Source: JABMQB01 sp963677475
GTDB taxonomy: Bacteria; Bacteroidota; Bacteroidia; Bacteroidales; Prolixibacteraceae
NCBI GenBank assembly: GCA_963677475.2
Contig: CAXXQD010000006.1
Span: 62,001-126,000 of the forward strand
Reading direction: 5' to 3'
Length of the DNA stretch: 64,000 nt
Under the pieces are notes generated by a model. That model worked only from the letters and a program-made list of their open reading frames with translations. It did no database searches and was not told where the DNA came from. Within the stretch, counting starts at the first letter, position 1. Each line of letters begins with the position of its first letter. A program made the translations under genes and the position numbers. Shown here one piece after another: positions 60,617 to 64,000 of this stretch.

Positions 60617-62812
60617 ATGAAACGAGAAATAACGAAAGTTACAAGGCTTTTTAATTTGTTAATCATAACTGCATTTTTATTTGCTGCTACTGTTAACACG
60701 GCAAGGGCACAGGAAAATACAGATATCCTAAAAAAATGGCTGCATTACAGCGATGCCCGAAATGCCTTGTATAAACACATGGCAGATGAAGCTTATGGTC
60801 TTCTTGATAAAAGGGAAAAAGAAATTGCCGCGTTAAAAACGGTTTCTCAGTGGGAAAAGAGGCAAAAACAACTAAAAGAAACGATGCTTGACGTGATAGG
60901 AGGGCTTCCTGAAAGGACTCCTTTAAATGCTAAAATAACCAGCGTAATAAAAAAAGATGGTTATACACTTGAAAACATTATTTATGAATCCAGACCCGGC
61001 TATTATGTTACGGCTTCGTTGTTTATTCCTGAAAATTTGAAAAAGAAAGCTCCTGCTATCCTTTTTTGTTCCGGTCATAGTACAATGGCATTTAGAACAG
61101 AGTTTTATCAGTTGCCGATATTGAATTTAGTGAAAAAAGGTTTTATTGTTTTCGCTTTTGATCCCATTGGGCAAGGCGAACGTGTTCAGTATCTAAATGA
61201 GCAAGGAAACAAATCAATCTTCAATAGTCCAACCAAAGAACATTCTTATCCTTCAGTTCAGGTTACTTTATTTGGGAAATCGCTAGGGCAGTATTTTGTT
61301 TGGGATGGTATAAGGGGAATCGATTATTTAGTTAGCAGAAAGGAAGTGGATGCCAAAAGGATTGGTGTTCATGGACATTCTGGAGGAGGTACTCAAACAT
61401 CTTATATTTCAGCGCTCGATGACCGTGTTGTGGCAGCTGCACCTTCTGGTTATATTACCGGATTCAAACGTTTGTTGCAGTCTATAGGTCCTCAGGATGG
61501 CGAACAGAATTTTTACCATGGTCTGGCAAATGGAATTGACCATGCTGATTTTATAGAAATGCGCGCACCAAAGCCCACACTGATTATGTCTACCACAAAT
61601 GATTTTTTCAGTATCCAGGGCGCGCGTGAATCGTTTGATGAGATAAAAAGTGTTTACAACATCTTTGGGAAACCCAGTAATATTAAGATGACAGAAGATG
61701 ACTACCACCATGGTTACACCAAGAAGAATCGAGAAGCAATGTATGCTTTTTTTCAAGAACATCTTCAACAACCAGGTGCCCCTGTCGAGGAAGAAGTTAA
61801 ATTTTTAACATTGGAGGAACTGCAAAAAACCGAAACCGGGCAATTGGCATCTTCCATAGAAGCTGAAACGATTTTTAGTGTGAATTATTCAGAAGCGAAA
61901 CCGTATTTCGCAAAATTAGACGAGTCCAGAAAAAATTTATCGGAGCATTTGAAGAATGTACCCGTAGCAGCTAAAAGATTATCAGGATATAGGTCACCTT
62001 CAAAAAACGACAAAGAAGTTTTTGCCGGGCGTATACCGGATAAGAACGGTTATGTTATTGAAAAATATTTTATTCGTGGGGAAGGCGATTATGTGTTGCC
62101 ATACCTCTTGTTCATACCCGATAAGAAATCAGGAGAAGCTGCACTTTTTCTTCATCCTCAGGGCAAACAGGGTGTTGCAAACGATTCTGTTTCTATTCAG
62201 AGTTTAATGAACAAGGGTATCACTGTTCTTGCCCCTGATATTTTGGGTACAGGTGAGCTTTCAAAAAGTGATTTTAAGGGTGATGCCTACATCAATAATG
62301 TTTCGTATAACACGGCATATTTGGCTATGCAACTCGGTCGTAGTATTGTGGGTATCCAGGCAGGTGATATCGTAAAATTATTCAGGCTTTTAAAAGAAGG
62401 GCTGGGCTTTGACAAAGTCTATGGAATTGCACAGAGGGAAATGTCCCCTGCACTTTTACACGCAGTAGCTTTCGAACCTGGAATTTCAAGGATAGCGCTT
62501 ATAAACCCGTATTCTTCTTACCGCACATTAGTAGAAAATGAATTTTACGAGTCTGCTTTTGTTAATGGCTTGGTTCCCGGTTCACTTACTGCTTATGATT
62601 TGCCCGACCTTGCTGCAACACTTGCACCTACCCGCTTATTTATAGCCGGAACAACCGATGCTCAGGGAAAAAGAGAAACAAAGGAAATCAAAAATGATTT
62701 GGATTTTATAAGGATAGCTTACAAGTTTTATAATGCAGATAAAGAGTTGATAATTGTTGATAAAGACTCTGTTAAGTCAGGTGCTGATTGGATAGGAAAA
62801 TGGTTAAAATAA
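60617..62812 (+). CDS. Two-domain alpha/beta-hydrolase, acetylxylan-esterase-like
   Basis: The 731-residue protein has a signal peptide (about 1-31, ARAQ). The first domain (about 90-390) is an alpha/beta-hydrolase like acetylxylan esterases, with HGHSGGG (Ser255), DFFSIQGARE for the acid region and DDYHHGY for the His. A second similar fold (about 450-731) has lost the nucleophile elbow: GIAQREMSPAL stands where GxSxG should be. It follows the racemase-like gene by 6 bases. It likely removes acetyl groups from the polysaccharide. Confidence 0.8.
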   Translation: MKREITKVTRLFNLLIITAFLFAATVNTARAQENTDILKKWLHYSDARNALYKHMADEAYGLLDKREKEIAALKTVSQWEKRQKQLKETMLDVIGGLPERTPLNAKITSVIKKDGYTLENIIYESRPGYYVTASLFIPENLKKKAPAILFCSGHSTMAFRTEFYQLPILNLVKKGFIVFAFDPIGQGERVQYLNEQGNKSIFNSPTKEHSYPSVQVTLFGKSLGQYFVWDGIRGIDYLVSRKEVDAKRIGVHGHSGGGTQTSYISALDDRVVAAAPSGYITGFKRLLQSIGPQDGEQNFYHGLANGIDHADFIEMRAPKPTLIMSTTNDFFSIQGARESFDEIKSVYNIFGKPSNIKMTEDDYHHGYTKKNREAMYAFFQEHLQQPGAPVEEEVKFLTLEELQKTETGQLASSIEAETIFSVNYSEAKPYFAKLDESRKNLSEHLKNVPVAAKRLSGYRSPSKNDKEVFAGRIPDKNGYVIEKYFIRGEGDYVLPYLLFIPDKKSGEAALFLHPQGKQGVANDSVSIQSLMNKGITVLAPDILGTGELSKSDFKGDAYINNVSYNTAYLAMQLGRSIVGIQAGDIVKLFRLLKEGLGFDKVYGIAQREMSPALLHAVAFEPGISRIALINPYSSYRTLVENEFYESAFVNGLVPGSLTAYDLPDLAATLAPTRLFIAGTTDAQGKRETKEIKNDLDFIRIAYKFYNADKELIIVDKDSVKSGADWIGKWLK

Positions 62813-62830
62813 TTAATAATAATAGTTAAG

Positions 62831-64000
62831 ATGAATAAAAAAAACATTCTAAAAATTGGGTTTGGACTAATTCTACTGATACTTTGTGGATATACATTTG
62901 CTACAAATAGTGTTAGGGTAGCAAATGGAAGTACCTACTATGTGTCAATCAGTGGATATGATTTTAATGAAGGCTCGATTGATAAACCCTGGGGTACTTT
63001 GTCTCATGCATTTAGTCAATTGAAAGCAGGTGATACATTGTACGTGCGCAGTGGAACCTATACCGATATTGCCGAGTCGAAATACGGAATTAAACTTGAA
63101 TCTCCCAATAGTGGCACTGAAGATAATAGAATATGTGTTTTTGCTTACCCAGGAGAAGTGCCTGTTCTTGATTTTAGTAATGTAACCGGAGCCGGAATGC
63201 GATGGGGTTTTTATATGAACGGTGTAAATTATTGGCATTTTAAAGGGCTTCATATTACAAAACTCAATCAGCCCACAACAGGAAATATGTCGCTTGCTTG
63301 TTTAGTAACCGACTCTAACAACAACATTTTTGAGCTACTGGAAATTTATGGAAACAAAGCAGCCGGTTTTAGAATCGACGGTGCTTCTGAAGGCAACCTT
63401 ATTCTAAACTGCGATGCTTACGATAATTATGATCCATATACTTCTTCTCCCGGGAATAATGCCGATGGAATACAAGTTGCTTCAATAACATACCGAGCAG
63501 GTAACCCAAGAGTTAATACCTTAAAAGGTTGCCGTTCCTGGTACAACAGCGATGATGGTTTTGATTTTTGGAAAAACGATGGAAAAGTCATTGTTGAAGA
63601 CTGTTGGGCTTTTAACAATGGAAGGGACAAAGGTGATGGTTGTGGCTTTAAGCTTGGTAAAACCATTGAACCAAGAGAAGAAGGTATTGTAAAAAGGGTA
63701 ATGCGAAGATGTATTGCCTCAAACAATAGGGAGTGGGGATATAATAACAATGCCGCTGATTTGTATGCTGAATTCTTTAATATTATCAGTTACGATAACG
63801 ATAGCCGTGGGTTTTACCTTGATATCGATGTGGATATGCATACTACCATCAAGAACAGTATCAGTTACAAGAATAATTTTCCCGATAGGTTTGGCGAATA
63901 CACTACAACAGAACACAATAACTGGGATATGAATAATGTAACGGTTACTGATGATGATTTCCTTAGTGTTGATCACTCATTACTTGAAACGGAAAGGCAA
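62831..64000 (+). CDS. PL9-like parallel beta-helix lyase (C-terminus beyond the window)
   Basis: The gene runs off the right edge in frame with 390 codons visible. A signal peptide (about 1-25) is followed by a right-handed parallel beta-helix: TYYVSISGYDFNEGS, then NLILNCDAYDN, NADGIQVASITYRAGN and SWYNSDDGFDFWKNDGKVIVEDCW, near the expected calcium and catalytic residues. The GDGCGFKLG motif is typical of PL9 pectate/rhamnogalacturonan lyases. It fits the pectin-type substrate suggested by the rest of the locus. Whether a T9SS tail is present cannot be seen. Confidence 0.75.
   Translation, partial: MNKKNILKIGFGLILLILCGYTFATNSVRVANGSTYYVSISGYDFNEGSIDKPWGTLSHAFSQLKAGDTLYVRSGTYTDIAESKYGIKLESPNSGTEDNRICVFAYPGEVPVLDFSNVTGAGMRWGFYMNGVNYWHFKGLHITKLNQPTTGNMSLACLVTDSNNNIFELLEIYGNKAAGFRIDGASEGNLILNCDAYDNYDPYTSSPGNNADGIQVASITYRAGNPRVNTLKGCRSWYNSDDGFDFWKNDGKVIVEDCWAFNNGRDKGDGCGFKLGKTIEPREEGIVKRVMRRCIASNNREWGYNNNAADLYAEFFNIISYDNDSRGFYLDIDVDMHTTIKNSISYKNNFPDRFGEYTTTEHNNWDMNNVTVTDDDFLSVDHSLLETERQ

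Noticed and set aside
1..64000. CRISPR arrays, tRNA or rRNA genes, insertion sequences, phage genes
   Set aside because: I saw no regularly spaced short direct repeats, no tRNA or rRNA-like segments and no transposase or integrase motifs while reading both strands.

Overview
The window looks like a chromosomal segment of a low-GC member of the Bacteroidota, probably a marine or sediment Bacteroidales/Marinilabiliales-type bacterium. The evidence is two SusC/SusD pairs, an ECF sigma factor with a FecR-type anti-sigma factor, type IX secretion (T9SS) sorting tails, a TAnnTTTG-type promoter, and few Shine-Dalgarno sequences. The genus is inference. I saw no rRNA, tRNA, CRISPR array, insertion sequence or phage gene.

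Left part (1-13640), mixed housekeeping and accessory genes. A four-gene minus-strand operon (3108 down to the left edge) encodes a VTC-type polyphosphate polymerase domain protein, a DUF4956 membrane protein, a DUF2490-type outer-membrane barrel and a CotH-kinase lipoprotein. Then come a medium-chain dehydrogenase, an acyltransferase-3/ankyrin fusion protein, and a divergent AraC-type regulator that appears to be membrane anchored. A second three-gene minus-strand operon (11130 to 8377) has a secreted beta-propeller protein, a small lipoprotein and a zinc-ribbon/HEAT membrane protein. A second dehydrogenase and a LacI-type repressor follow.

Middle part (14049-23411), an amino-sugar operon on the plus strand. 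A LacI-like operator abuts a Bacteroidota promoter in front of nagB (fused to a LmbE/PIG-L deacetylase domain). The operon continues with a GH109 alpha-N-acetylgalactosaminidase, an N-acetylhexosamine 1-kinase, a sugar nucleotidyltransferase, a CBM9-like protein, a phosphoglucosamine-mutase-type enzyme and an MFS sugar permease. Together they could take up, phosphorylate, isomerise and deaminate GalNAc/GlcNAc. No nagA is present in the window.

Right part (23526-64000), a large polysaccharide utilization locus, all on the plus strand. An ECF sigma factor and FecR anti-sigma factor precede SusC1 (with an STN signalling domain), SusD1, SusC2, SusD2 and a SusE-like lipoprotein. Five consecutive T9SS cargo proteins follow: a protein with an unrecognised domain, a GDSL esterase, a heparin-lyase-I-like lyase and two family 1 pectate lyases. 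After these are lipoprotein or periplasmic enzymes: several esterases, a GH43-like propeller, GH105, GH29, DUF6807, a beta-lactamase-fold hydrolase, DoxX with a Gfo/Idh/MocA oxidoreductase, an exported glutamate-racemase-like protein, a two-domain acetylxylan-esterase-like protein and, running off the right edge, a PL9-like parallel beta-helix lyase. The enzyme set points to an esterified, uronic-acid-containing polymer, most likely pectin/rhamnogalacturonan or a pectin-like algal polysaccharide with fucose; the substrate is inferred, not shown.

The items most worth a second look are the CotH/VTC/DUF4956 operon, the exported racemase-like protein inside a polysaccharide locus, and the unrecognised domain found once in the first T9SS cargo protein and twice in the second pectate lyase.
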